From: Pedobacter sp. MC2016-15 | GTDB taxonomy: Bacteria; Bacteroidota; Bacteroidia; Sphingobacteriales; Sphingobacteriaceae | Reading direction: 5' to 3' | Assembly: GCF_026239695.1 (NCBI RefSeq) | Contig: NZ_JAPIVS010000001.1 | Span: forward strand, 682,001-746,000 | DNA: 64,000 bases | In this document: piece by piece, positions 43,732 to 55,253 of the stretch | How positions within the stretch are numbered: position 1 is the stretch's first letter | Layout: the number at the start of each line of letters is the position of its first letter | Program-made: the position numbers and the translations under genes | The notes under the pieces: model-generated | What the model was told of the DNA's origin: nothing | Seen by the model: the letters and a program-made list of their open reading frames with translations, nothing else | The model's database searches: none

Positions 43732-44346
43732 ATGCATATAGCAATAGTTGGAAATATCGGCGCCGGAAAAACTACTTTAACAAGTTTACTGGCCAAAAAC
43801 TACGGATGGGAAGCCTTGTATGAGGCCGTTGATAACAATCCATACCTGGAAGACTTTTACAGCGATATGAAACGCTGGAGCTTCAACCTGCAGATATACT
43901 TCCTGAACAGCCGTTTTCAGCAGATTGTAGATATCGAGAAAAATGAAAGGAACGTCATCCAGGACAGGACAATCTATGAAGATGCACACATCTTTGCAGA
44001 AAACCTGCACGAAATGGGTTTGATGACTACCCGTGACCATAAGAACTACCAGGATATTTTTGATAATATCACTTCTTTTATCAAACCACCAGACCTGCTG
44101 GTATATCTCCGTGCTTCAGTACCTACTCTGGTTGATAATATCCAGCGCAGGGGCCGTGATTATGAAGCCGGGATCCGTCTCGACTATCTTTCTAAACTGA
44201 ATGAAAAATATGAAGCCTGGATCAAAGGATATCAATTGGGCAAACTCCTGATCCTGGATAAGGACAAACTGGATTTTACCAACAACCCTGAAGATTTGGG
44301 TCAGGTGATCCAGTCTATTGAAGCAGAAATCAACGGACTTTTCTAA
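43732..44346 (+). CDS. deoxynucleoside kinase
   Basis: This 204-residue P-loop kinase phosphorylates deoxynucleosides for salvage. Walker A is GNIGAGKTT near residues 7-15; the DRTIYEDAHIFA block (ERS/DR-type substrate loop) and RGRDYEAGI are characteristic of the dNK/dGK family. Substrate preference (dA, dG or dC) is not readable with confidence. It is separated by 1 bp from kdsB, so translation is probably coupled. Confidence 0.9.
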   Translation: MHIAIVGNIGAGKTTLTSLLAKNYGWEALYEAVDNNPYLEDFYSDMKRWSFNLQIYFLNSRFQQIVDIEKNERNVIQDRTIYEDAHIFAENLHEMGLMTTRDHKNYQDIFDNITSFIKPPDLLVYLRASVPTLVDNIQRRGRDYEAGIRLDYLSKLNEKYEAWIKGYQLGKLLILDKDKLDFTNNPEDLGQVIQSIEAEINGLF

Positions 44347-44347
44347 G

Positions 44348-45088
44348 ATGGCGACGCTTGGAATTATACCCGCAAGGTATGCCTCTACCCGTTTCCCGGG
44401 TAAGCCCCTGATCGATATTGCAGGAAAAAGCATGATCCAGCGGGTGTATGAACAGGCCTGCAGTTCATCCAGTCTTGATCAGGTGGTGATTGCTACCGAT
44501 GACGAACGCATTATTACAGAAGTGAAACGCTTCGGCGGAGAATTTGCACTCACGCGCTCTGACCACCAGAGTGGTACCGACCGCTGTGCAGAAGTTGCAG
44601 AAAAGTTCCCGGGTTATGAAGTTATCATTAATATCCAGGGTGACGAGCCCTACATTGATCCCGTTCAGATTGACCTCCTCAGCTCCTGCTTTGCTGATCC
44701 GGAAGTAAAACTGGCTACACTGGTGAAACGCATCAAAGATGAGGATGAACTGTTCAACCAGAATATTCCAAAGGTTGTACTCAACCACCGTCAGCAGGCA
44801 ATTTATTTCAGCAGACATACCATCCCCTTTTTAAGAAATATTGAACAGGACAACTGGCTCAAAACGCATCAGTTTTATAAACATATAGGTATCTATGGCT
44901 ATACTGTAGAAACCTTGCTGAAGATCACCCTGTTACAACCCTCTTCTCTGGAGCTTGCAGAAAGTCTGGAGCAGCTGCGCTGGATAGAAAATGGCTATGA
45001 AATACAAACCAGGGTGACTGACATGGAATCCATTGCCGTAGACACACCAGAAGATCTTGAAAAAATCATGAAGATGAAGGGTAATTAA
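44348..45088 (+). CDS. kdsB: 3-deoxy-manno-octulosonate cytidylyltransferase
   Basis: The 246-residue enzyme activates Kdo as CMP-Kdo for lipopolysaccharide core synthesis. GIIPARYASTRFPGKPL is at the N-terminus, with IATDDERI, SGTDRCAEV, NIQGDEPYI and the C-terminal VDTPEDLEKI. The start is placed at 44348, after the dNK stop, instead of an earlier in-frame ATG that lies inside the kinase gene. Its presence shows that the organism makes Kdo-containing LPS. Intact. Confidence 0.96.
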   Translation: MATLGIIPARYASTRFPGKPLIDIAGKSMIQRVYEQACSSSSLDQVVIATDDERIITEVKRFGGEFALTRSDHQSGTDRCAEVAEKFPGYEVIINIQGDEPYIDPVQIDLLSSCFADPEVKLATLVKRIKDEDELFNQNIPKVVLNHRQQAIYFSRHTIPFLRNIEQDNWLKTHQFYKHIGIYGYTVETLLKITLLQPSSLELAESLEQLRWIENGYEIQTRVTDMESIAVDTPEDLEKIMKMKGN

Positions 45089-45120
45089 TTAGCTATATTA
45101 GGCAATCAATTTGCTGCTCC

Positions 45121-45657
45121 ATGAAATACGCTTTTTATACCTTTATTACCATTTGTTTATTCTTTACGGCCTGCCAGCAGGACAAACCGGCCGCTGTTGA
45201 TCCTGCATTAAGAACTAAAGTTGCACTAAGATCATTTAGTGATACAAGCACGCTTGATACTTTCAAAATAATACTCAAGGGCGAAAAGCCTAAAGATATG
45301 GAGCTGCTGTTCAGCATTACCACGTCCGCCGGCAGACAAATTTACAGCAAAACGATCAGGGCTACTTCACTCATTGAAAATTACAAAGACAATGTTGATT
45401 TAGGGAAAAAGAAAAAACAAGTCAAGTTTATGGAGGATGAACTCGGCCTGTTTCTGGATGAAGAGAACTTTCTTGAACCTGCGGTTACAGCTGATGAACT
45501 TCCTGATAAAAATACACCCGACAAAAACTTTTTTGAAGAGCTGAAAAAATCTGAACTCAACGGATTCAAATACCGTCTCGGCAAGGAGAGTAATGTGTAT
45601 ATCGCCTGGTCAGAACGTGCCGGAAAAGTGCTGGCCTATTACGAATGCTGTAAATAG
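45121..45657 (+). CDS. lipoprotein of unknown function
   Basis: The 178-residue protein begins with a lipoprotein signal (MKYAFYTFITICLFFTAC), with the lipobox Cys at residue 18. The mature part is polar and Lys/Glu-rich (KKKKQVKFMEDELGLFLDEENF), with a C-terminal SNVYIAWSERAGKVLAYYEC and a terminal CCK. I do not recognise a domain. It follows kdsB by 32 bp and may be co-transcribed; an envelope role is only suggested by the signal. Confidence 0.6.
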   Translation: MKYAFYTFITICLFFTACQQDKPAAVDPALRTKVALRSFSDTSTLDTFKIILKGEKPKDMELLFSITTSAGRQIYSKTIRATSLIENYKDNVDLGKKKKQVKFMEDELGLFLDEENFLEPAVTADELPDKNTPDKNFFEELKKSELNGFKYRLGKESNVYIAWSERAGKVLAYYECCK

Positions 45658-45944
45658 AAAATATACTTAGTGTATTAAAGACACTAAGAGTGTCTGATAA
45701 GGGTTAGTCTCAAAATTTTAAATTCACTTTTAATTACCTATCTTTTGATATATAAATGACAAAACCCTCACTAGGGCGTTAAATTTTAGCATTGATAATC
45801 AATATGTTATAAATGACAACCGATTTTTTTTACATTAGATATGCAATATTATAAAAATTACATTAGATTTACCTTAGTGTTACGGCATACGACTTTAACA
45901 TTCGCACAATCAAGCATATTCTAACCAAATATAAAATAAAGAAA

Positions 45945-45971
45945 GGCCCGGTATCTTACCAGGTCTTTTTT
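45945..45971 (+). terminator. terminator-like hairpin upstream of pyrG
   Basis: GGCCCGGTA (45945-45953) and TACCAGGTC (45957-45965) form an imperfect stem with one mismatch and one G-U pair, then TTTTTT. It is 290 bp past the nearest gene, so it may close a longer 3' untranslated region or an unrecognised RNA. Confidence 0.6.
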
Positions 45972-46046
45972 GTTTTCAGGGCATTTTATTCTGCCTGAAA
46001 AAAAGCCAAATTCTAATATTTAGCCAAAAATCTGACATTATTTCCG

Positions 46047-47733
<1,687 letters not shown>

Positions 47734-47753
47734 TACGCGTTTAAATAACAATA

Positions 47754-49553
47754 ATGGATAGAAATACATTCACAGGATTATTCCTGATTATGATCGTTTT
47801 GGCAGGTTCCTTCTACTTTTTCAAGCCGAGTGAGGCTGAACTGAAGAAAGAACGCGAGCGGATCTCCCTGGACTCTGCAGCAAAAGCTGGTGTAAAAACC
47901 AGCCCGGCTACAGTACCTGCAGCAGCACCGGCACCGGATTCATCTGCTTTAAATGGCCCTTTCGGTGGAAATATAACAGGCGCAGCTACCACATCTGTAC
48001 TTGAAAATGCCGTTTTAAAATTAACTTTTACCAATAAAGGTGGTAAAATCAAATCTGTTGAAGTTAAAGGTGAAAAAAATTACCTGGGCAAACCAGTAGT
48101 ACTTTTTGATGGCGACCAGAATTCATTTGGCCTCTCCCTTAACATTGGTGGTAAACTGGTAAAAACTGACGATCTCTATTTTACATCTACACAGACTGGC
48201 AATTCATTGGTGATGCGTGCCAACTATAGCGCCGACAAATACATTGAATACAGTTACGCTTTAGGAAGTGCTGATTCTCATGACGTTGATTTCAACATCA
48301 ACCTGAATGGCATGAACCAGATTATCCAGAGAGACAGTATTGCTCTCAACTGGCAGGCTATCCTGATGCAACAGGAGAAATCTTTACAGGCAGAACAGCA
48401 ATCTTCGGCACCATACTATAAGTATGTGGATGAGAATCCTGATCACCTCAGCTTTGCAAAAGACGAAAGCCTGGAATTGAACAAGGCCAAAATTGAATGG
48501 ATAGCTTTCAAGCAGCATTTCTTCTCAGCAGTTCTGATTCCGGCAGATCCTTTTGTAAAAGCCAATTCAAGTGTTAAAATCCTGACCACACCTGGTGAAG
48601 TCAAAGGTTATTCGGCAAATGTAAATCTTCCTTTCGGTCAGCTTGCTGCTCAGAACTACAAAATGAAGTTCTACTTCGGAACAAACCAGTTCAAAGTACT
48701 GAAAGCACAGGGACATGAGCTGGAGAAACTGGTAGAAATGGGTTACTGGCCGTTGAAATATATCAACAGGTTCATCGTTCTTCCGGTGTTTAACTTCCTT
48801 GAAGGTTTTGGCTGGAACTATGGTTTAATCATTTTAGTATTAACCATTGCTCTGAAACTTGTATTGTCACCACTGACTTATAAATCATATATCTCGATGG
48901 CTAAAATGAGAATTTTAAAGCCGGAGATGGATGAGATCAAAGCAAAGGTTGGTGAGGATAACCCTACCTTATTGCAACAGGAGTATCTTAAACTGTACAA
49001 ACAGGTTGGGGTAAATCCACTGGGCGGATGTTTGCCGATGCTGCTTCAGCTGCCAATCGTGATGGCCTTCTTCTTCTTCTTCCCGAATTTATTCGAACTG
49101 AGAGGACAGAGCTTCCTTTGGATGCATGACCTTTCCACTTATGACGATTTCATCAAGTTTGGTTTCACTGTTCCATTTATTGGCGACCACCTGAGTTTAA
49201 TGTGTGTATTGATGACCATCTCTACACTGATTTATACTTATTTCAATAACCAGGTATCAGGAGCTACAGGACAAATGAAATATATCGGATACATTATGCC
49301 GATCGTATTCCTTGGCGTACTGAATAAATATCCTTCAGGACTTAACTACTACTACTTCCTGGCGAACATGATGACTTTTGGTCAGCAGTTCCTCATCAAG
49401 TCGATGGTTAACGATGAGAAAATTCACAACATTCTTAAAGAGAACAAGAAAAAACCTGAGGAGCAAAAGAAAAAATCTAAGTTCCAGGCGCGTTTAGACG
49501 ATTACATGCGTCAGCAAAACCAGGTAAAATCACAAGACAAGAAGAACAAATAG
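47754..49553 (+). CDS. yidC: membrane protein insertase YidC
   Basis: The 599-residue inner-membrane insertase folds and inserts membrane proteins with or without Sec. It has an N-terminal anchor (about 7-22), a low-complexity Ala/Pro linker, a large periplasmic domain to about residue 340 and the conserved 60kD_IMP core with five helices (NYGLIILVLTIALKLVLSPL; LGGCLPMLLQLPIVMAFFFF). The basic C-terminal tail (KKPEEQKKKSKFQARLDDYM) likely contacts ribosomes. The hydrophilic-groove Arg is within the TM region. Terminator follows. Confidence 0.97.
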   Translation: MDRNTFTGLFLIMIVLAGSFYFFKPSEAELKKERERISLDSAAKAGVKTSPATVPAAAPAPDSSALNGPFGGNITGAATTSVLENAVLKLTFTNKGGKIKSVEVKGEKNYLGKPVVLFDGDQNSFGLSLNIGGKLVKTDDLYFTSTQTGNSLVMRANYSADKYIEYSYALGSADSHDVDFNINLNGMNQIIQRDSIALNWQAILMQQEKSLQAEQQSSAPYYKYVDENPDHLSFAKDESLELNKAKIEWIAFKQHFFSAVLIPADPFVKANSSVKILTTPGEVKGYSANVNLPFGQLAAQNYKMKFYFGTNQFKVLKAQGHELEKLVEMGYWPLKYINRFIVLPVFNFLEGFGWNYGLIILVLTIALKLVLSPLTYKSYISMAKMRILKPEMDEIKAKVGEDNPTLLQQEYLKLYKQVGVNPLGGCLPMLLQLPIVMAFFFFFPNLFELRGQSFLWMHDLSTYDDFIKFGFTVPFIGDHLSLMCVLMTISTLIYTYFNNQVSGATGQMKYIGYIMPIVFLGVLNKYPSGLNYYYFLANMMTFGQQFLIKSMVNDEKIHNILKENKKKPEEQKKKSKFQARLDDYMRQQNQVKSQDKKNK

Positions 49554-49572
49554 TCCCTCCTTGTTTTTGACG

Positions 49573-49609
49573 AAAACCGCCTCATATTTTTATGAGGCGG
49601 TTTTTTTTT
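49573..49609 (+). terminator. terminator of pyrG-yidC
   Basis: A perfect 14-bp stem (AAAACCGCCTCATA 49573-49586 with its complement 49591-49604) has a 4-nt loop and a nine-T tail. Confidence 0.92.
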
Positions 49610-49733
49610 GATACTCCCGACGCTGATTTTTTCATCCAAAACGTGTAAAAATTGATATACAAATAGGATTTATTAATAATAATTTGCAATTTTTATGCTT
49701 CAACAATATTACTATCTAAATTAATTCCGAATC

Positions 49734-52505
49734 ATGCACAAAAAACTCACAATTATCCTCCTCTTCTTGGCAACTTCCCTTTTTGCTCAGAAAAAACCAC
49801 TAGACCATACGGTTTATGATTCCTGGGAGAGTATTGGTGTTAAACAACTATCTGCCAACGGGCAGTGGGCAGGGTTTTCAATCTTAAAACAGGAAGGGGA
49901 TGCAAATTTGCACCTGAATAGCCTGTCTGCCAGTACAAAATTAACTATTCCACGGGGCGACCTGCTCAAGTTTACAGGCGACTCAAAGTATGCGGCTTTT
50001 CTCATCAAGCCTCTTTTCTCGGTTACCAGACAAGAGAAGATCAAAAAGAAAAAACCTGAGGAAATGTCTAAAGACTCTCTGGGTTTTGTCAATCTGAGCA
50101 CCAGTGCAGTCACTAAAATTGCAGGTGTAAAATCATTTCAGATTCCGGAAGAAGCGGGTGATTATCTGGTTTATCAAAAAACGCCTGCTGTGGACACCAG
50201 CAAAAACAAAGACAAAAAAGAAAGTTCTGATTTGATTTTCAGGAACCTGGTTACAGGTGTAGAAAGGACTTTCAAATATGTAACGGCTTATGAGATCAGC
50301 AAAAATGGTAAACAACTGATCTTTACTTCTCCCGGTTCAAAAAAAGACAATACCGCCAAAGCAGGGGTTTTCGTTTTTAACACCGAAAAAGGCACCATCA
50401 AAACGCTGGTAAACGTGAAAGGAAACTTCAGTGGTTTTGTGTTCGACCAGGATGGTGAGCAGGTGGCATTTTTAGGCGAAACAACGCCGGAAAAAACGGA
50501 AATTAAAGATTATGGAATTTACTATAACTCGCTTACCCTTGATACAGCTCAGGTACTCGTAGACAATGAAATCGACGGTCTACCAGCCAAATGGACGGTG
50601 AGTGGTGATGGCAAACTGAGCTTCAGTAAGGAAGGTACAAAGTTATTCTTTGGTATCGCTCCGCTGAAAAAAGCCAAGGATACTACGCTGGTTGATTTTG
50701 AGAATGCCAAAGTAGATGTCTGGGGATATAAAGATGATTATCTGCAGCCGATGCAGCTTAAAAATTCAGATAAAGAATTAAAAAGAAGTTACCTCAGTGT
50801 GATCGATATCTTCAGCAGTGATCCTAAAGTGATTCCTTTAACTGACCTGAAAATGCCGGAATCCAGTATCGTCAAAGATGGGGATGCAAGCTTTGTGCTT
50901 ACTTCTTCAGATTATGGCAACAGAATCCAGGCGCAATGGACAGGTGCACGTATCCGTGATTATTATCTGGTAGATATTAAAACGGGCGTAAGAAAAAAGA
51001 TCATCTCCGCTCTTGATGGGGATGCCTCTGCATCTCCTGCAGGTAATTACATTTTATATTTTGATAAAAAAACCTCTGTGTGGTCTACCTACAGTGTTGC
51101 CAGTGGAAAGATCACTGCCCTGAATACAGACGGTAAGATCAAATTTGCTGAGGAAGACAATGATGTACCTGCAGATCCTTCAGCATATGGAGTAGCCGGC
51201 TGGACAGAAGATGATAAACAGGTACTGATTTATGACCGATATGATATCTGGAGCTTCAGCCCGGATGGAAAGTCTGCTGCCAAAATGATTACCAATGGAT
51301 TTGGGCGACAAAATAAGATTACTTTCCGTTATGAAAAAACAGATCCTGAGGAGCGTTTTATCACCCGCAAGGATGATATCTGGTTATCAGCATTCAACAA
51401 TGATAACAAAGAATATGGCTACTACAGGACACATGCCGGCGACAGTAAGAATCCTGAGCTGGCAGTGATGGCGAAGTTTAAATATTCAGGCCTGGTGAAG
51501 GCCAAAGGTGCAGAGCGTTACATCTATGACAAAGCCAACTATACGACTTCACCAAATGTCTATGTATCTTCAGATCTGAAAGCAGAAACCAAACTGAGCA
51601 ATACCAATCCGCAGCAGCAATCCTATAACTGGGGTACTTCGGAACTGGTAAAATGGACTACGCCGAAAGGTTACCAGTCCGAAGGAATAGTATACAAACC
51701 TGAGAACTTTGACCCTTCAAAAAAATACCCGATGATCGTTTATTTCTATGAAAAACTATCAGAAGGTTTATACAATTATATCCCGCCTGCTCCTACCCCT
51801 TCCAGATTAAATATCTCGTATTTTGTCAGCAACGGCTACCTGGTCTTTGCTCCGGATATCAGCTATGAAAAGGGATATCCTGGCAAGTCTGCCGAAGAAT
51901 TTATCAATTCCGGAGTAGAGTCGCTAAAGAAAAACAGCTGGGTGGATGGTGCCAAAATTGGTATCCAGGGACAAAGCTGGGGTGGTTACCAGGTAGCTCA
52001 CCTGATTACCAGAACCAATATGTATGCCGCAGCCTGGGCTGGTGCACCAGTAGTGAATATGACTTCTGCCTATGGTGGTATCCGCTGGGAGACCGGGATG
52101 AACAGACAGTTTCAGTATGAGAAAACGCAGAGCAGAATCGGCGCAACCCTATGGGAGAAACCGGAGTTGTATATAGAAAACTCACCACTCTTCTCTATCC
52201 CGAAAGTGAGCACGCCGGTTGTCATCATGTCTAATGACGCTGACGGGGCCGTACCATGGTATCAGGGTATCGAAATGTTTACTGCCTTAAAAAGGCTGGG
52301 GAAACCTGCCTGGTTGCTGAATTATAACAACGAAGCACACAACCTTGTCTTGCGCCAGAACAGGAAAGATATCCAGATCAGGGAGCAGCAGTTTTTTGAT
52401 TATTACCTGAAGGGAGCAAAAGCACCGGTATGGATGACCAGCGGTATTCCGGCGACAGAGAAAGGAAAATCCTGGGGATTTGAGCTTACTGATGATAAGC
52501 CTTAA
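49734..52505 (+). CDS. S9 prolyl oligopeptidase-family peptidase
   Basis: The 923-residue exported peptidase has a signal peptide (MHKKLTIILLFLATSLFA, cleavage before Q), a long N-terminal propeller with several WD-like blades (SADGQ..., FVLTSSDYGNR, VDIKTG), and a C-terminal alpha/beta hydrolase. The nucleophile is GQSWGGYQ with Ser near 747; Asp is in SNDADGAVPW near 835; His is in NNEAHNLV near 867. It is longer than DPP-IV and shows no double-Glu motif, so it is a different S9 subfamily from the one at 22716. Likely periplasmic; substrate unknown. Confidence 0.92.
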   Translation: MHKKLTIILLFLATSLFAQKKPLDHTVYDSWESIGVKQLSANGQWAGFSILKQEGDANLHLNSLSASTKLTIPRGDLLKFTGDSKYAAFLIKPLFSVTRQEKIKKKKPEEMSKDSLGFVNLSTSAVTKIAGVKSFQIPEEAGDYLVYQKTPAVDTSKNKDKKESSDLIFRNLVTGVERTFKYVTAYEISKNGKQLIFTSPGSKKDNTAKAGVFVFNTEKGTIKTLVNVKGNFSGFVFDQDGEQVAFLGETTPEKTEIKDYGIYYNSLTLDTAQVLVDNEIDGLPAKWTVSGDGKLSFSKEGTKLFFGIAPLKKAKDTTLVDFENAKVDVWGYKDDYLQPMQLKNSDKELKRSYLSVIDIFSSDPKVIPLTDLKMPESSIVKDGDASFVLTSSDYGNRIQAQWTGARIRDYYLVDIKTGVRKKIISALDGDASASPAGNYILYFDKKTSVWSTYSVASGKITALNTDGKIKFAEEDNDVPADPSAYGVAGWTEDDKQVLIYDRYDIWSFSPDGKSAAKMITNGFGRQNKITFRYEKTDPEERFITRKDDIWLSAFNNDNKEYGYYRTHAGDSKNPELAVMAKFKYSGLVKAKGAERYIYDKANYTTSPNVYVSSDLKAETKLSNTNPQQQSYNWGTSELVKWTTPKGYQSEGIVYKPENFDPSKKYPMIVYFYEKLSEGLYNYIPPAPTPSRLNISYFVSNGYLVFAPDISYEKGYPGKSAEEFINSGVESLKKNSWVDGAKIGIQGQSWGGYQVAHLITRTNMYAAAWAGAPVVNMTSAYGGIRWETGMNRQFQYEKTQSRIGATLWEKPELYIENSPLFSIPKVSTPVVIMSNDADGAVPWYQGIEMFTALKRLGKPAWLLNYNNEAHNLVLRQNRKDIQIREQQFFDYYLKGAKAPVWMTSGIPATEKGKSWGFELTDDKP

Positions 52506-52540
52506 TTTTTCTTTACCTTCATGCTTTCAAATAAAAATTA

Positions 52541-53782
52541 ATGGCTTTAAATTATCTGTGGGTAGCATTCTTTCTTATTGCCTTTGTGGTGGCCCTGATC
52601 AGGCTGATCTTTTTTGGGGATACAGAAATATTTAAACTGATTGTTGACGGCACATTTGAGTCGGCCAAAATTGGGGTAATGGATATTGCACTGCCACTGG
52701 CGGGAATCATGACGTTATGGTTGGGAATCATGAACATCGGAGAGAAAGCCGGAGCTATAGGCTTTCTCTCACGTATCATCGGTCCCTTTTTCAGCCGTAT
52801 CTTTCCGGAAGTACCAAAAAATCATCCTGCAACGGGTCATATGGTGATGAACTTCTCGGCAAACCTGCTGGGGCTGGATAATGCTGCCACCCCCTTCGGG
52901 CTGAAAGCGATGAAGAGTTTACAGGAGATTAATCCTGATAAAGATACGGCCAGCAATGCGCAGATCATGTTTCTGGTGCTGCATACCTCCGGTCTTACAC
53001 TGATCCCTCTCGCGATCATGGCCCAGCGGGCAATCCTGGGTGCCGCGGACCCTTCAGATATCTTTATTCCCTGCATGATTGCCACCTATGTTGCAACTGT
53101 AGTGGGCTTAATTGCAGTCGCCTTTAAGCAAAAGATCAATTTGTTCGACCGTGTGGTCATTTCCTGGCTCGGGGGTATCACTTTAGGAATAGCCGCACTG
53201 ATCTACTATTTCACAAACTATCTGACTAAGGATGAGATACAGCTCGTATCAAAGGTTGCTTCAAATATCATCCTGTTTTCAATTATTATCATCTTTATCC
53301 TGGGTGCACTGCGCAAAAAGGTCAATGTATATGATGTTTTTATAGAAGGTGCAAAAGAAGGATTTACCACATGTATCACGATTGTTCCGTACCTGGTAGG
53401 TATGCTTGTCGCCATTGGTGTACTCAGAAATTCCGGTGTTCTCGGTTATATCGTAGATGGTTTTACCTGGTGTTTTGTGCACATGGGTATCAATACAGAT
53501 TTCACCCCGGCCTTGCCAACGGCATTGATTAAACCACTCAGCGGCAGTGGTGCCAAAGCTATGATGGTGGATACGATGAAAACTTATGGTCCCGACTCCT
53601 TTGTGGGCAGGCTTTCCTGCGTTTTTAATGGCTCTGCTGATACCACCTTCTATATCGTTGCCCTCTATTTTGGTTCTGTAGGTATCAAACGTACACGCTA
53701 CGCTATTCCATTCGGTTTAATTGCGGATCTGGCCGGAATTATTGCAGCAGTATTGGTCTCTTACCTGTTCTTCCACAAATAA
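52541..53782 (+). CDS. SpmA-SpmB fusion, nucleoside recognition domain membrane protein
   Basis: The 413-residue protein has about eight to ten membrane segments and two nucleoside-recognition (Gate) domains. The first half (about 1-190) resembles SpmA (GLDNAATPFGLKAM; TSGLTLIPLAIMAQRA), the second half (about 240-413) SpmB (GAKEGFTTCITIVPYLVGML; KPLSGSGAKAMM; FNGSADTTFYIVALYFGSVG). In Bacilli these are separate spore-maturation genes, but this fused form is widespread in non-sporulating Bacteroidota, where the transport substrate is unknown. It follows the S9 peptidase by 35 bp. A strong terminator closes the unit. Confidence 0.88.
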   Translation: MALNYLWVAFFLIAFVVALIRLIFFGDTEIFKLIVDGTFESAKIGVMDIALPLAGIMTLWLGIMNIGEKAGAIGFLSRIIGPFFSRIFPEVPKNHPATGHMVMNFSANLLGLDNAATPFGLKAMKSLQEINPDKDTASNAQIMFLVLHTSGLTLIPLAIMAQRAILGAADPSDIFIPCMIATYVATVVGLIAVAFKQKINLFDRVVISWLGGITLGIAALIYYFTNYLTKDEIQLVSKVASNIILFSIIIIFILGALRKKVNVYDVFIEGAKEGFTTCITIVPYLVGMLVAIGVLRNSGVLGYIVDGFTWCFVHMGINTDFTPALPTALIKPLSGSGAKAMMVDTMKTYGPDSFVGRLSCVFNGSADTTFYIVALYFGSVGIKRTRYAIPFGLIADLAGIIAAVLVSYLFFHK

Positions 53783-53791
53783 TCCGGGCAT

Positions 53792-53835
53792 AAAAAAAGC
53801 CTCTGCTGATTAATCTCAGGCAGAGGCTTTTTTTT
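53792..53835. terminator. bidirectional terminator after spmAB
   Basis: AAAAAAAGCCTCTG (53792-53805) and CAGAGGCTTTTTTT (from 53821) form a long A/T-ended stem between the convergent spmAB and the small - strand gene. Confidence 0.9.
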
Positions 53836-53846
53836 ATTTCGTTTAG

Positions 53847-54092
53847 CTACGCTAACTGATGAACGTTTAAATGATTGATGATCTTCTCCAGAACACCAGG
53901 CTCAACATTCACATACTTGGACGACCTCCACGTCGATGAGGGTTTATCCAGCCAAACACAAAATGAATGATAACCATCCATTATCACGGCGTAGGTTTCA
54001 TGAAAATCGTCCTGGATTCTCATACAAAAACCTGTCACAGGTTTACCCTGCACATCAAACTGAAAGTTGAGATAATTACTTAACATACTCAT
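53847..54092 (-). CDS. hypothetical 81-residue protein
   Basis: The protein is soluble, with SNYLNFQFDVQGKPVTGF at the N-terminus, aromatic and His-containing centre (ETYAVIMDGYHSFCVWLDKP), and a C-terminal helix. I do not recognise it. Two possible Met starts (MSM) lie one codon apart. It uses ordinary codons for this genome and is followed directly by the shared terminator, which favours a real gene. No functional neighbours. Confidence 0.45.
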   Translation of the reverse strand: MSMLSNYLNFQFDVQGKPVTGFCMRIQDDFHETYAVIMDGYHSFCVWLDKPSSTWRSSKYVNVEPGVLEKIINHLNVHQLA

Positions 54093-54311
54093 ATCTGGTT
54101 AGTTCATTTACCTTAACAAATATGGACATCAAATGTTCAGTAAATCTTAAGCCGGCAACATTTAATTGTTAACTGCTTGTGATTCTGAACAGCTATAACA
54201 TTTTAGCTGTTAAATTTATTTTTCAACATTCATTTCGCTGCCCGATTCTGTCAGATTATACCGGGTCTTTCACGAATAAAATATATCTTGTGGCTCTGAT
54301 AAAAACACAAA

Positions 54312-54722
54312 ATGATGAACGATAATCAAATCACTGCCGTAACTGAACTGGACCAGGAGAAATACCTGACCAAAGTTTATGCAGGCGGACATTTTATTTA
54401 TGCTGATGAACCTGAAGAGCTTGGAGGTACGGACGAGGGAATGACCCCTGGGGCCCTGCTCCTGGCAAGTTTAGGGAGTTGTACGGCGATCACGCTGAAG
54501 ATGTATGCCAACAGAAAAAAAATCCCGCTGGACTCAGTAAGAATTCATCTGACGATTTGTAAAGAAGAAGAAATGAGTGCCTCTACAAAGATCAGCCGCA
54601 AAATTGAACTTAAGGGAGAGCTGACAGCGGAGCAGAGAAGCAGGATGATTGAAATTGCCGATAAATGTCCTATTCATAAGATCCTGCACAATCCTATAAC
54701 AATTGACACAGTTGAGGGCTAA
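54312..54722 (+). CDS. OsmC-family peroxiredoxin-like protein
   Basis: The 136-residue OsmC/Ohr-type protein has GGTDEGMTPGALLLASLGSC, where Cys near 57 is the first redox Cys, and the second conserved Cys in ADKCPIHKIL near 118. Such proteins reduce organic peroxides. Length and spacing fit the OsmC-like branch, not Ohr proper; the exact substrate is unknown. Either of two consecutive ATG codons may start. It is monocistronic and precedes a convergent receiver gene. Confidence 0.85.
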   Translation: MMNDNQITAVTELDQEKYLTKVYAGGHFIYADEPEELGGTDEGMTPGALLLASLGSCTAITLKMYANRKKIPLDSVRIHLTICKEEEMSASTKISRKIELKGELTAEQRSRMIEIADKCPIHKILHNPITIDTVEG

Positions 54723-54770
54723 ATTATCTACAATTTAGTACGATCTTATCTATTAATTAGTACAGTTGGT

Positions 54771-55136
54771 CTAAGCCACCAGCTGTGACTTTACCATATC
54801 TATTAAACGGTCGATATCAAAAGGTTTCGCCAGAAAGTTATCTGGTGCCCCCGGCATCAGCAATAGGTTGTTCAGATTGTGGCTTGCTGAGATCATCACC
54901 ACTGGTATCTTTTTGTACTGCTCATGTTCCTTCAGCGCTCTGCAGATATCTCTACCGTCCAGTCCGCCAAGCATTACATCCAGCAGAATCAGGTCCGGGA
55001 AGTTCTCTTGCACCATATCAAACACGTATTTTCCATTGGCCAGTGTCAACACATCATAGCCTTCATCTTCCAATATGATCTTGATGACGTCCAGGATATC
55101 ATTATCATCATCCACCGCCAGTATTTTTTTAGACAT
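54771..55136 (-). CDS. stand-alone response regulator receiver
   Basis: The 121-residue CheY-like receiver has acidic residues D9-D11 for Mg, the phospho-acceptor D53 in LILLDVML, the Ser switch in MISAS near 83 and Lys104 in AKPF. No output domain is attached, so it must act by protein contact or as an intermediate in a phosphorelay. No histidine kinase is adjacent; the large kinase at 60519-63611 is 5.5 kb away and usually works with a DNA-binding partner, so a pairing is only speculation. Confidence 0.9.
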   Translation of the reverse strand: MSKKILAVDDDNDILDVIKIILEDEGYDVLTLANGKYVFDMVQENFPDLILLDVMLGGLDGRDICRALKEHEQYKKIPVVMISASHNLNNLLLMPGAPDNFLAKPFDIDRLIDMVKSQLVA

Positions 55137-55253
55137 TACTTATCCTCATTTCATTTTTATCTATGCCATTTACATGCCATTAGAGAATAAAATTATTATT
55201 CATTTTTATTACTAAATTTATTAGCACATTTGTATAAGAATATCAATTGATAA

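Noticed and set aside
54188..54211. Hairpin AACAGCT/AGCTGTT
   Set aside because: Short stem with a 10-nt loop and no U-run or nearby gene end; no function can be claimed.
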